Positions 1 to 7,285 of a stretch of 16,224 bases of DNA are shown here, in pieces. Under the pieces are notes generated by a model. The model was not told the origin of the DNA and searched no databases. It worked only from the letters and a program-made list of their open reading frames with translations. Every line of letters starts with the position of its first letter. The stretch's first letter is position 1. Made by a program: the position numbers and the translations under genes. Source of the stretch: Calditrichaeota bacterium AABM5.125.24 (GTDB lineage: Bacteria > Electryoneota > AABM5-125-24 > Hatepunaeales > Hatepunaeaceae); contig MWJR01000185.1 in assembly GCA_002127415.1 (NCBI GenBank), positions 1 to 16,224 on the forward strand. Direction: 5' to 3'.

Positions 1-198
1 GTGTTCGACCACGCCGTCATCAGCCAGACCGCCGGTCCGCACGCCACTGGAAACGTTCTCAAACTCCAACCCTTCCAGCGGCAGTGGAGCTTCCGGAATC
101 AGATGCTCCAGGTACTCGATCTTCTGGCTGAGGTTCTCACCGGCAGCGGTCACCTCGCCAGCCACCTCAAGATTTGCGTTCACGCGTTTTGTCGCCAT
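1..198 (-). CDS. Phage tail appendage/fibre-region protein, N-terminal part (runs off left edge)
   Basis: The first 66 codons of a minus-strand gene lie here, starting at ATG 198-196 and open to the window edge. A strong GGAGGT Shine-Dalgarno sits 5 nt upstream, in the 15-nt gap after the stop of the large baseplate/fibre gene, so the start is well supported. The visible protein begins MATKRVNANLEVAGEVTAAG, continues through a short heptad-like stretch (about residues 23-33) and then a Gly-rich segment. Such N-termini are common in trimeric tail-appendage proteins, and the position after gpI and a fibre-like gene fits that role, but no domain can be recognised from 66 residues. It could equally be a small structural or fibre-assembly protein. 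That the gene is real is fairly certain; its function is inferred from position. Confidence 0.7.
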   Translation of the reverse strand, partial: MATKRVNANLEVAGEVTAAGENLSQKIEYLEHLIPEAPLPLEGLEFENVSSGVRTGGLADDGVVEH

Positions 199-213
199 GT
201 ATTACCTCCAGTT

Positions 214-2340
214 TTAAGACAGTTTTTCAGCATTGACCACGATCACCGTGCCCGCCATCGGCTCCGCCAGGCGCACCACCACGTCATAGTCGTTCAGATC
301 GACCTCGGCGTCGACGATATTGCCGTCCGCGTTGCGCACCTGGACGATGTAGTTCTGATGCCCCAGATCGTGCTCGAAGGTCTGATCGGTAAGCTCGGGA
401 TCAAGGTCGAAGACTTGGTAAGCCTCCTCGGCTTCGTCGCGCCCCAACAGCGGCACGTCACCTGCCTCGGGGAATGGTAGCGTCACGTTCGCAGACAGGT
501 CGAAGCGGCTGTAATGCTGTCCCTCCGTCAACTGCGAGTTGAGGGTCAGGAGCTGATCTTCGACCATTGAGACTTGCGCCTGGCGGATGGCGTCATAGTT
601 GCGGACGGTCTTGTTCAGATTGTCCAGGTTTTCGGTCAAGGATTGAATCGCCCTGACGACCGGCGCTTGACCGGCGAAGGGATCGACCTCGAGTGTGACC
701 TCGGCAGACACAGGATCACCTACCACCTGCCCGCCAATCAGCGGTCGGACGGCAAAGAGATAGCGGTTGCGGATCGGACTCAGGCGCGAGCCCACTATCG
801 GCAATCCTGTGGTTACGTTGATGAGTTGAGTGGCATTACTCGGATTGGCGATGACCTCCAGAAAATCCTCCAGCACCAGTATCTTGATAATCCTGCCTGT
901 CGTCACTCCGGGATGGTGATCCGGATTGCTGAAGTCAACAGCCTCGCCTTCGGTTTCGTCCACTCGCATCCAGCCGTATTCCAGCAGATCCGCCTCCTCC
1001 CAGCCGTCGACCGTCACGACGAAACCCTTGCCATCCGGCAGCTCCTCCAGGCTGAGCGAAGCATCGTCCAACCTCGGCAGAGCCACGAGGAAGGGATAGG
1101 AATAGGGGATCTGCTGCCCCCGCCATGTAAAAGCACCGGCGCCCATCACCTTGTGTGTCGACACCGCCTGATGCCGAACGGATTGGACCTGGAACACATA
1201 GTGAGAACCCAACGGCAGCCGCAGCATGCAGTCCGCTGCCACCGGCGAAGCGTTCAATCGGCTCGTTCCTTCAAAGCGCTGATCGGTTTCAATCGGCAAC
1301 GTGACGATCGGAGGCGGCGGCAGGTTGGGATTGATGATGATCGCAGTATCCTCGTCGACCATTACAGGGATCGCCGTGAAGCGATACTCCGTCACGCCGG
1401 GGTGTATCACCGCCGGATGAGTCGAAGCCGATAGACCGTTGAGATTGCCGAGAACCGTGACCAGGGTGTGACCGTCCTCCGTCGCCTGGTTGCCGGTGAT
1501 CAGAAACTCTTCCCCTGAAGCGAAGGTCAGGTAATAGCCTTTAAGCCGATTGGCAATGAACGAATAGCCTGGATTGTCGATGCGGAAGGTGTCGGACGAG
1601 ACGCTCTCGCCGATGATATCCCGGTAGTCCCAAGCGAAGAATACCCGCGCCATCCCGGACGACCTGCCAGCATTGGGCGACAGTTCCGGTGCATCGACCG
1701 CGGGAACACCCATCTCCTTTCTGAAATCGGGCAGAATGGCGGTGATACGGACGTTCAGCGGTGGCTTGGGAACCGGGCTCTCGGTCAGGACGCGCAATCC
1801 ATCGGGATGAGCCTGATCCCCGACTCCGATCCTGAACTCGGGTGCAGTAGTGCCGGTGTCATGGTTGGGCTCGTGGATGCGGTTGTCGACAGATAGTTGA
1901 ATGAACTGCCGGCGGTCGATGATACCGGCTGTGGAGACTTCAGCGATCAGAAGCTCGCCCGCAGTAACCTCATCCGAATCACGCACCTCGATGGCGAATC
2001 CGTCCGACTGGTAGATATTATGGGCCTCGCCGGTGACGAAGTGCTGCACCGGATGGGTGAGAACGGATTGGTGTTTCAGGAATACGAAACGGGGCTGCTC
2101 CGTGGTTGTGATTGCCACCTCGGTCGCTTCAGGGACTTCGATCCTCTCGCCTGCGGCATATCCCACGCCTGGCAGAATGGTATAAACACCGCCCTCTTCC
2201 ATCAGCTGCAGACCGGTCACCACCCCATCCGAAAATATCTCCCGCTGCCGGTCGAGAGTAGCGCGCTCCTTGCCATCCTGGTCGAACTCAATATCCTCGA
2301 CCGTCGGTTTTATGCCTGAAAAGTATTTGAGCTTCTGCAT
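214..2340 (-). CDS. Large baseplate/tail-fibre-type structural protein with C-terminal coiled coil and beta domain
   Basis: A 708-residue protein located directly after the gpI-like gene (2-nt gap), the usual place for a fibre or fibre-connector. The ATG at 2340 has a short GGA six bases upstream. The first 120 residues (YFSGIKPTVEDIEFDQDG, then a DRQREIFSDGVVTG segment) resemble N-termini of baseplate-anchored phage proteins that open with a site for attaching to the baseplate. Residues about 125-555 are beta-rich and perhaps built from several Ig/fibronectin-like modules. Residues about 561-605 (SLTENLDNLNKTVRNYD and following) look like a coiled coil. A C-terminal beta domain (about 653-706: HDLGHQNYIVQVRNADG ending GTVIVVNA) resembles a small C-terminal domain seen in many phage fibre proteins. 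There is no signal peptide or membrane segment. The structural role is likely; the exact role (fibre, wedge or connector) is unresolved. Confidence 0.7.
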   Translation of the reverse strand: MQKLKYFSGIKPTVEDIEFDQDGKERATLDRQREIFSDGVVTGLQLMEEGGVYTILPGVGYAAGERIEVPEATEVAITTTEQPRFVFLKHQSVLTHPVQHFVTGEAHNIYQSDGFAIEVRDSDEVTAGELLIAEVSTAGIIDRRQFIQLSVDNRIHEPNHDTGTTAPEFRIGVGDQAHPDGLRVLTESPVPKPPLNVRITAILPDFRKEMGVPAVDAPELSPNAGRSSGMARVFFAWDYRDIIGESVSSDTFRIDNPGYSFIANRLKGYYLTFASGEEFLITGNQATEDGHTLVTVLGNLNGLSASTHPAVIHPGVTEYRFTAIPVMVDEDTAIIINPNLPPPPIVTLPIETDQRFEGTSRLNASPVAADCMLRLPLGSHYVFQVQSVRHQAVSTHKVMGAGAFTWRGQQIPYSYPFLVALPRLDDASLSLEELPDGKGFVVTVDGWEEADLLEYGWMRVDETEGEAVDFSNPDHHPGVTTGRIIKILVLEDFLEVIANPSNATQLINVTTGLPIVGSRLSPIRNRYLFAVRPLIGGQVVGDPVSAEVTLEVDPFAGQAPVVRAIQSLTENLDNLNKTVRNYDAIRQAQVSMVEDQLLTLNSQLTEGQHYSRFDLSANVTLPFPEAGDVPLLGRDEAEEAYQVFDLDPELTDQTFEHDLGHQNYIVQVRNADGNIVDAEVDLNDYDVVVRLAEPMAGTVIVVNAEKLS

Positions 2341-2342
2341 AA

Positions 2343-3014
2343 TCAGTCCGTAAAGTGCACCACCGCCCTGGTGTGGGCTGGCTTCTGTGCGTTGATGGCC
2401 TCGACGACTACCTCCGGGTCGAACTCAACGCCCTCCGGATTGGAGATACTCACCCAGAAGTGGAACGCCTGCGACAGATCGTCCCGCGAATAAACCCGCG
2501 TCTGTCGGTAAGCTTCATATCCATCTACTTCCTCAACGTCGAAGACGTGAGAGATATTGACCTCCGCCTCAGCAGTCTGATCGACCTCGGCGTGAATGAT
2601 ACACGCCAGGTCGTCGGCATAGCATTCCACCACCTGATCGCAGGAGAGCCCGAAGATATCCTCGATCAGGTATTTCATCTCTGTCTTGGTCCCCAGGAAT
2701 CGGTTGCGATAGGGTAGAGTGGTGATCCGCTCCAGCAGGGAGGCGTCGCTTTCACCAGGCAATCGACGCAGACCTCGATCCAGGGAATGCATATCAAGAT
2801 CTGTTGAGCGCTCAGGCGATCCGTAATATGGATCGCTTGCCTCCCGCACTAAGAAGTAGCGTCGTAGCCGGGCAGTGAGAATCGTCCTTTTCAGCTCGTC
2901 CAGCACCGTGCCGACCGAATCAAGAAGTCCGAAAAGAACCAACCTGTCCTTGTCCTTCCGCTTCCGAACTGCCGGTAACAACCACCATAAATATTTTCCA
3001 ATCACACTACTCAA
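2343..3014 (-). CDS. Phage tail protein I-like baseplate protein
   Basis: A 223-residue protein immediately after baseplate J, matching the J-I order of P2-like and related contractile tails. In P2, gpI sits at the baseplate periphery and helps attach fibres. The C-terminal signature INAQKPAHTRAVV (about 207-219) is typical: gpI-like proteins end in a KPAHT motif followed by a beta strand. The N-terminal 120 residues are helical and charged, with a YRNRFLGTKTEMKYLIEDIFG segment (about 101-121) that fits the family. The start is uncertain. The open frame begins at TTG 3014, overlapping the J stop by 8 nt with a distant GGGAG; GTG 3005 would remove the overlap and sits 8 nt from a GGA. The family is moderately certain and the presence of a gene very certain. 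Confidence 0.75.
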   Translation of the reverse strand: MSSVIGKYLWWLLPAVRKRKDKDRLVLFGLLDSVGTVLDELKRTILTARLRRYFLVREASDPYYGSPERSTDLDMHSLDRGLRRLPGESDASLLERITTLPYRNRFLGTKTEMKYLIEDIFGLSCDQVVECYADDLACIIHAEVDQTAEAEVNISHVFDVEEVDGYEAYRQTRVYSRDDLSQAFHFWVSISNPEGVEFDPEVVVEAINAQKPAHTRAVVHFTD

Positions 3015-4197
3015 TTCCGAAAAGCTCCCGGTTTACGTCCATGATCTGTGCACTCTCTGTTGTCTCGTCACCGCCGCTGCCATCGATGCCGCCGTCCTGG
3101 TAGCTGCGTCCCTTGATGCGATGGGTGATCTCGAGCTCGCCCACCACCAGAAACCGATCCACGCCGATAGGGATATCAGCAGTTGGTGAAACGATCCTGA
3201 CATTGTAAACGCCGTCGATGTCCATCACCCTGTCGATCAACCGGGCTAACACCAATCCTTCGCCTAATTGTAGCTGCCTCGTGTATTCCCCGACCACTTC
3301 CCGGACGGATGTGTCGACAAAATTTTGCGCAGCAGCCGCATAGCGAGTTACCTCAAGCGCCAGGTCAATGCTAACAACTTCCGGAGCCAGCACCCGCACG
3401 TCGGCGGTCAACGGTTTGCGTGCCTTGATATACTGGTGAACTTCATTGATCAATTCCGGCGTGGGAGCGCCGTTTTCACCAAGTATCACCACTCCGACTG
3501 TGCCCGGACCGAACGGGAAATCGACCAGCACTGAAGCCGCGATCACCCCCGGCACTGACAGCGCCCAAGTCCTATAAGCCTCCCGCGTGCCTCCAAGTCC
3601 CAGAGTCTCCCAGGTGCCGATGGCGCGCTGCCGGAGCTGTTCATCTGATTCCGGGTCGCTCCCCTCGCGGATCAGGTATCCGACGGCGTTCGTGACCGCA
3701 TCGATGCCAGTGACCCGGGTGACCATGCGTGTGATCGTCTCCTGCCCGACGTTCCATCCAGTGCCCGGCTGCTCAGCCTCCGATTCGACCACCGCCTCAG
3801 TCTGTCCCACTTCCATCACCTCCTCGTTCAGCGTCAAGAAGCGATAGTCATTGCCGCTATTGTCCTTCCTCGACTTGCAGATAGTTCCGGCGGGGATGGT
3901 GATGTTCTGTTCGGCAGGTGCATTCCTTGAAAATGTCAGATAGACCCGCGTTTTGACTGCTGGTTTGCGGGTGATTCCCATCTCCCGCACTTTCAGATCG
4001 AGCCACTCACCCGCGGCGGTCTGAACGAATGACTGCCCCATCACCGCCTTCACCAAACCGTAGAGATCAGCGACAACCTTGGCGATCACCTCCAGCAGCC
4101 CCCGAATCGCAGCCGAAGGGTGCAGGTTGGTGAAGGGAGTGCGGGTGACCAGTTCGGACATCAGATCGTCAAGGATTTCAGCGAGGGTTTTAATCAT
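3007..4197 (-). CDS. Baseplate assembly protein J (baseplate wedge)
   Basis: A 396-residue Baseplate_J family protein, homologous to P2 gpJ, Mu gp47 and T4 gp6. It forms the ring of wedges that surrounds the central hub and triggers sheath contraction. Visible family marks are TAAGEWLDLKVREMGITR (60-77), the beta segment NITIPAGTICKS (98-109), GSDPESDEQLRQRA (179-192) and the highly typical GGTREAYRTWALSVPGV (202-218), followed by a VDFPFGPGTVGVVILG strand. The C-terminal 30 residues are Gly/Asp/Glu-rich and lack the family's usual compact end, perhaps a variable tail. The ATG at 4197 has AAAAGG five to ten bases upstream; that site directly abuts the CACAAAG palindrome filling the 79-nt gap after the gp25-like gene. 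This gap is unusual in an otherwise overlapping operon. Confidence 0.93.
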   Translation of the reverse strand: MIKTLAEILDDLMSELVTRTPFTNLHPSAAIRGLLEVIAKVVADLYGLVKAVMGQSFVQTAAGEWLDLKVREMGITRKPAVKTRVYLTFSRNAPAEQNITIPAGTICKSRKDNSGNDYRFLTLNEEVMEVGQTEAVVESEAEQPGTGWNVGQETITRMVTRVTGIDAVTNAVGYLIREGSDPESDEQLRQRAIGTWETLGLGGTREAYRTWALSVPGVIAASVLVDFPFGPGTVGVVILGENGAPTPELINEVHQYIKARKPLTADVRVLAPEVVSIDLALEVTRYAAAAQNFVDTSVREVVGEYTRQLQLGEGLVLARLIDRVMDIDGVYNVRIVSPTADIPIGVDRFLVVGELEITHRIKGRSYQDGGIDGSGGDETTESAQIMDVNRELFGIE

Positions 4198-4214
4198 AGG
4201 AGCGACCTTTTAAA

Positions 4215-4268
4215 CACAAAGACCACCAAGAACACAAAGAATCCTTTGTGATCTTTGTGCGCTTTGTG
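4215..4268. repeat. Palindromic heptamer repeat, copy 1 (CACAAAG/CTTTGTG, 9-nt period)
   Basis: On the plus strand three heptamers (CACAAAG 4215-4221, CACCAAG 4224-4230, CACAAAG 4233-4239), each separated by 2 nt, are followed by AATC and then CTTTGTG at 4244-4250, 4253-4259 and 4262-4268. The two 25-nt arms can pair at 21 positions around a 4-nt loop. TTTAAA precedes the element. It fills the only sizeable gap between two baseplate genes. A translation of this region gives a spurious His/Lys-then-Phe/Val peptide, so it should not be called a gene. It may act on minus-strand mRNA as a hairpin (stability or attenuation) or be an inert dispersed repeat; sequence alone does not decide. Confidence 0.85.
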
Positions 4269-4276
4269 GTGAGTAA

Positions 4277-4666
4277 TCATATGTCCCATGTTAGAACCTC
4301 CTGCAATACGGCTCCGACCGGTGTGAAGCGAATCTCGAACCGCTTCTCTTCCGGCGTGAATATCAGCGGCGTAATCGTTATCGTGTTGTCCTCCACCCGG
4401 GGATCGGATTCCAGCGCGTGCCGGATATAGCGGATGGCAAGCGCCCGGTTGAGCGGCGTATCCAATGCTCCCAGCAACCTGCCGATGCCGCAGCCCCAAT
4501 CCGTATGCGCGAACATATCGCCAGGCAGGGTCCCCAGCCGGTCGCGGATGTCCTGCAGCAGGCAGTCACGCCCAACTGCAAGAACCAGATCACCGGTGCG
4601 ACTCACCGCCAGGTCGCCCTCCTCGTCGAAGAGAATGTCCGTTCCCAGATTCGGGTCTCGTGTCAT
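4277..4666 (-). CDS. gp25/gpW-like baseplate wedge protein
   Basis: A 129-residue protein directly before baseplate J, the conserved W-J order of contractile tails. T4 gp25, P2 gpW and the PBSX-type XkdS family are small wedge components with an EPR-like sheath-initiating fold. Diagnostic features are LPGDMFAHTDWGCGIGRLLG (47-66), matching the family's stretch around a conserved small-residue turn, then the helix PLNRALAIRYIRHALESDPRV (71-91), and the terminal strands TITITPLIFTP and FEIRFTPVG. The frame stays open upstream to 4792, but ATG 4666 is the right start: it overlaps the previous stop as ATGA and has GAGGT 4 nt upstream. The extension upstream of 4666 is only the shadow of the neighbouring small gene. 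Confidence 0.88.
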   Translation of the reverse strand: MTRDPNLGTDILFDEEGDLAVSRTGDLVLAVGRDCLLQDIRDRLGTLPGDMFAHTDWGCGIGRLLGALDTPLNRALAIRYIRHALESDPRVEDNTITITPLIFTPEEKRFEIRFTPVGAVLQEVLTWDI

Positions 4667-4869
4667 TTGACCTCGCAGTCGATGGCAGCCGGGTTGGGCG
4701 TTCCGACTGCCGGAGCGCCGCTCCCTCCAGCCACCTGAACGATCACCTGTGCCGCCGGAACCTTCACTTCGAGGTTGTCCACGATTGCACAAGCCAGCTT
4801 GTCGCAGAACTCGTCGATGTTGTCAACGTTCCGGATAGCAGCTTTGATCACGTCACCGGTCAGCGGCAT
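4663..4869 (-). CDS. Small conserved-type baseplate-cluster protein, function unknown
   Basis: A 68-residue protein between the gpV-like spike and the gp25-like wedge. The N-terminal half is a predicted helix (DVIKAAIRNVDNIDEFCDKL, about 6-25, then ACAIVDNLEVKV). The second half is Ala/Val/Gly/Pro-rich (IVQVAGGSGAPAVGTPNP, about 43-60) and ends in IDCEVK. Small proteins with this helix-then-Gly/Pro-rich layout are often found beside spike genes in tail clusters; I know no experimentally assigned role. The ATG at 4869 lies just after three AATGGAT direct repeats and has only a weak GGA. Its stop overlaps the wedge ATG (ATGA), implying translational coupling. It could be a spike-tip accessory or chaperone; this is not shown. 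Confidence 0.75.
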   Translation of the reverse strand: MPLTGDVIKAAIRNVDNIDEFCDKLACAIVDNLEVKVPAAQVIVQVAGGSGAPAVGTPNPAAIDCEVK

Positions 4870-4870
4870 A

Positions 4871-4905
4871 GTCCATATCCATTTTTATATCCATTTACAT
4901 CCATT
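4871..4905. repeat. Short direct repeats AATGGATRT in the spike-small protein gap
   Basis: The 35-nt gap between the spike stop and the next start reads, on the minus strand, as three near-identical AATGGATRT words spaced 10 and 12 nt apart, with a fourth partial ATGGAC next to the start codon. No palindrome forms. The words contain GGA, so they may weakly serve ribosome binding, or they may be a short unstable repeat. Confidence 0.55.
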
Positions 4906-5450
4906 CAGCTTTTCGCTTTCACCGTCGCCGAGCAGGGAATCGGCGCTCCGGTGACGAAGCAGGCAGGCAGCGTTCCCGCAGTTCCGCCGGTCACCACTCC
5001 AGCGCCGTTATCGCCCAGTTCGATACTGCCGGTCGCACTCACCTTGCAATTCACACATGAAACCTCGATGTCACTCTCCGTCTCAACCTCAATCATGCCC
5101 GCCTGATCGATCTTGATTCTCGCCTTTTCCGCCTCGACCAGCAGCACTCCCTCCGGTCCCTGATCCGGAAAGAAACCTTGTATGTATGGGCGCGTATGAT
5201 CGCCGTTCTCGAAGCCGATCATCACCTTGTCTCCCACGGTGGGGAGAATGACAATCCTGGTTGTTTTGGTTCCCCAGATCGAGAGCACGCGGCACTTCGG
5301 CAGCAGCGACATTGTCGGATCAACCGGCTGCACCTCGCAGGTGTATGCCGCTGAATCGACCGCCACTACCTCCCCCTCGACCGGGAACCGCATATATGCC
5401 GACAAATCGGGACGCACCATTTCGATGAGGCGCTTTAAGGAATTCAGCAC
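4905..5450 (-). CDS. Baseplate spike/puncturing protein, gpV/gp5-like
   Basis: A 181-residue protein of the phage baseplate assembly protein V family, the trimeric needle below the tube that pierces the outer membrane. An OB-fold region (about 22-96) contains FPVEGEVVAVDSAAYTCEV, the central VILPTVGDKVMIGFENGD and PYIQGFFP. It leads to a repetitive beta region (about 101-150: RIKIDQAGMIEVETESDIEV) expected to form the trimeric beta-helix. The C-terminus GAPIPCSATVKAKS is typical of gpV-like proteins. Cysteines at 132, 135, 164 and 173 are noteworthy. The start is GTG 5450, overlapping the hub stop by 7 nt, with no strong ribosome-binding site, so translation is probably coupled. ATG at residue 11 (5420) is an alternative but would remove the conserved amphipathic N-terminal helix. 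Confidence 0.88.
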   Translation of the reverse strand: MLNSLKRLIEMVRPDLSAYMRFPVEGEVVAVDSAAYTCEVQPVDPTMSLLPKCRVLSIWGTKTTRIVILPTVGDKVMIGFENGDHTRPYIQGFFPDQGPEGVLLVEAEKARIKIDQAGMIEVETESDIEVSCVNCKVSATGSIELGDNGAGVVTGGTAGTLPACFVTGAPIPCSATVKAKS

Positions 5451-6217
5451 GACTCAAACCATAATCTCGTCCGTCCCCCCTCGTTCCACAGAAACTCAGC
5501 CTTCACGACAAAGAACCTCTCGCCGTCCACCTCGATCACATCGCTGTGGCGCACCGGCACAACCAGGGTTTCCATGAAGGAGAGTCCATCCCCGAGCCGT
5601 TCCATACGAATGATGTCGACGCCGGTTCTAGAAGATCGAACGGGTGTTTGAGCACTATCCTTCCGCCCCCAGTAGAAGACACCCTCGCGGATGTAATCGA
5701 AATACTCGTCTCCGGTCTCCCTTCGAACTAAGTCGATCACCGCGTCGATGCATTCCCGCACTGTTCTGTCGAAGAAGGGCAGCCGATCGATCTCGAGTTC
5801 ACAATCTTCAACGTCCAATCCTAATCCCGTTTCCGCCATCACCCCTCGGATAATGCCTGCTGCGGTCTCGCCTTCGAAGGTCATTCTAATCCGCTTGCTG
5901 TTTAGGATCGCGTTGTAGTCGATCCCGCGGATGACCAGCGGGTCGGATAGCCCCACCTCCCGAACCACGCCCCTGAATATCTCGGTCAGATCCTCACCTG
6001 CATATCCCCAGCGGATGAGCAGCGGATCGCCACGTCGGACGGTGCCTCCCAGCTCCCCCTTGCCATCGGCGACCAGCAGGACGCAGGTGTCGGCTTTTCC
6101 GCACAGGTCCGAGGTCGCGCCGAGGCGGGCGACAAGGCATCCCACCTGCCGCTCGGCAAGCTCCACCTCGACGACCGGGCTCAGATAAGGCGATTGTCCT
6201 GCCGCCAAATTCGGCAA
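5444..6217 (-). CDS. Tail hub protein, gpD/gp27-like (late control D family-like)
   Basis: A 257-residue protein placed directly before the spike, as are P2 gpD, Mu gp44 and XkdQ-type hubs. These trimers adapt the sixfold tube to the threefold spike. The N-terminal half has the family's double-barrel strands: VRRGDPLLIRWGYAGEDLTE (60-79), FRGVVREVGL (81-90), PLVIRGIDYNAILNSKRI (93-110). A helical segment GETAAGIIRGVMAETGLGLDV (116-136) and RTVRECIDAVIDLVRRETGD (151-170) follow. The C-terminus ends with RFFVVKAEFLWNEGGRTRLWF. There is no ATG. TTG 6217 is only 1 nt after the AGGAG; TTG 6208 lies 10 nt after it and may be the real start (254 residues). The upstream neighbour is the opposite-strand cassette rather than a tail gene, so this gene depends on read-through of about 1.85 kb or its own unseen promoter. 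Confidence 0.85.
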   Translation of the reverse strand: MPNLAAGQSPYLSPVVEVELAERQVGCLVARLGATSDLCGKADTCVLLVADGKGELGGTVRRGDPLLIRWGYAGEDLTEIFRGVVREVGLSDPLVIRGIDYNAILNSKRIRMTFEGETAAGIIRGVMAETGLGLDVEDCELEIDRLPFFDRTVRECIDAVIDLVRRETGDEYFDYIREGVFYWGRKDSAQTPVRSSRTGVDIIRMERLGDGLSFMETLVVPVRHSDVIEVDGERFFVVKAEFLWNEGGRTRLWFESC

Positions 6218-6236
6218 ACTCCTATGAATTCAAGCC

Positions 6237-6265
6237 TTGCGTTCATCTAACATCTTGGAAATAAA
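6237..6265 (+). promoter_or_regulatory. Weak candidate promoter for the amidoligase cassette
   Basis: TTGCGT (6237-6242) and AATAAA (6260-6265) are separated by 17 nt and match a sigma-70-like layout only weakly (3/6 and 4/6). The expected transcription start, near 6272, falls in the left arm of the inverted repeat. It is listed because the plus-strand cassette needs a promoter in this 150-nt gap and nothing better is visible. TTGACT at 6289-6294 lacks a plausible -10 box. Confidence 0.22.
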
Positions 6266-6337
6266 TGAGTTATCCTCACCGGTTGCCTTGACTTCCGAGT
6301 CCCCCCACTGCACCTTCGGTGCGAACATTAACTCATT
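6264..6337. promoter_or_regulatory. Inverted repeat with internal hairpin in the cassette leader
   Basis: AATGAGTTA (6264-6272) is repeated as its exact complement TAACTCATT (6329-6337). Between the arms lies a second small hairpin, GCACC-TTC-GGTGC (6310-6322). Both lie in the 150-nt gap between the hub start and the amidoligase start. The arms could be a bipartite operator for a dimeric regulator, or the two nested stems could form a structured 5' leader of the cassette mRNA. It does not resemble a riboswitch class I can name, and a 9-bp match in 150 nt may be partly chance. Confidence 0.4.
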
Positions 6338-6367
6338 GGCACACAACAGGTTAACTGAAGGAACCCA

Positions 6368-7285
6368 ATGGCAACCATCCAGGAACAGAAATTCGGCGTC
6401 GAGATCGAGGTCGCCGGTGCCGCCCGCCACCGGGTTGCCCAAGCGGTCGCCGAGGCGATAGGCGGGACGGTCACCACTACGTACCGCCCCGGATTCGACG
6501 CCACCGTCGTCGCCGATCCGCAGGGGCGGGAGTGGACGATCAAGAACGACTCCTCCATCGACATCGTCAACGGACATCGCGGCTCCGAGGTCGTAACGCC
6601 GGTGTTGACCTACATCGACATCCCGCTGCTGCAGGAGGTGGTGCGCAAGGTCAGATCCTGCGGGGCGAGCGCCCATCGCTCCTGCGCCGTCCACATCCAC
6701 ATCGACACCGGACCTCACACCCCGGAGTCGCTCTCCCGTCTCGCCAAGATGGTCTATAAGAACGAAGACCTGATCTTCGATGCCCTGCAGGTGCAGTCGG
6801 ATCGCAGATACCGCTACACCCGCCCGATGGAGGCGGACTTCATCGACAAGGTCGCCCGGCGCAGACCGCGCAGCGACCGCCGCCTCAACGAATACTGGTA
6901 TGGACGATACACCCCGCATCCGGAGCATTACCACAGCAGCCGCTACCACGGACTCAATTTCAACAACCGCTGGCGGGAGATCGGCACCGTCGAGTTCCGC
7001 TACTTCAACGGGACGCTGCACGCCGGCAAGATCAAAGCCTACGTCCAATTCTGCCTGGCGCTGTCCACCAAGGCGCTCAACTCCCGCGCCGCCAGTCACC
7101 GAAAGATTCCCACCGACAATCCCAAGTTCAACTTTCGGGTCTGGCTGGTGGCGACGCTCGGCATGAAAGGGAACGAATTCAAGACCGCCAGATATCATCT
7201 AACCCGCTACCTGCCCGGCAACAGCGCTTGGCGGTATGGACGTCCGACCAATAACAAAGAACAACCGGTTCAAACGACAGCATGA
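6368..7285 (+). CDS. Amidoligase of the glutamine-synthetase-like fold (Amidoligase_2 type)
   Basis: A 305-residue protein on the strand opposite the tail genes. The amidoligase family shares the COOH-NH2 ligase/glutamine synthetase fold and is thought to form amide or peptide bonds using ATP, often with gamma-glutamyl or amino-sugar/peptide substrates. Visible motifs fit: FGVEIE (9-14) with the two acidic metal-binding residues, NDSSID (60-65), SEVVTPVL (73-80), CAVHIHID (106-113) with the conserved His pair, RYHGLNF (192-198) and TVEFRYFNGT (207-216). There is no signal peptide or membrane segment, so it should be cytoplasmic. The ATG at 6368 has AAGGA 5 nt upstream. Its stop overlaps the next start (ATGA), so it is coupled to the cyclotransferase. 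Family assignment is confident; the substrate is unknown. Confidence 0.88.
   Translation: MATIQEQKFGVEIEVAGAARHRVAQAVAEAIGGTVTTTYRPGFDATVVADPQGREWTIKNDSSIDIVNGHRGSEVVTPVLTYIDIPLLQEVVRKVRSCGASAHRSCAVHIHIDTGPHTPESLSRLAKMVYKNEDLIFDALQVQSDRRYRYTRPMEADFIDKVARRRPRSDRRLNEYWYGRYTPHPEHYHSSRYHGLNFNNRWREIGTVEFRYFNGTLHAGKIKAYVQFCLALSTKALNSRAASHRKIPTDNPKFNFRVWLVATLGMKGNEFKTARYHLTRYLPGNSAWRYGRPTNNKEQPVQTTA

Noticed and set aside
574..1434. A 286-codon plus-strand frame opposite the large baseplate/fibre gene.
   Set aside because: It is rich in Arg, His and Gln with no domain-like pattern, and is a shadow of the 708-residue minus-strand protein; similar plus-strand frames oppose the spike, hub adaptor and tape measure.
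4215..4268. CRISPR-like repetition of short words.
   Set aside because: Units are 7 nt with 2-nt separators forming one palindrome; there are no unique spacers of typical length and no cas genes.
4194..4499. A 101-codon minus-strand frame ending in a His/Lys then Phe/Val-rich tail.
   Set aside because: The tail is the translation of the CACAAAG palindrome and the front is an off-frame reading of the gp25-like gene.
6289..6322. TTGACT box followed by a small TTC-loop hairpin as a strong promoter or riboswitch.
   Set aside because: No -10 box lies at a suitable distance and the hairpin matches no riboswitch architecture I know.
6230..7198. A 322-codon open frame on the minus strand opposite the amidoligase.
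   Set aside because: It is entirely antisense to a gene with clear family motifs, has repetitive Val/Gly/Asp-rich sequence typical of reading a GC-biased gene backwards, and has no ribosome-binding site.
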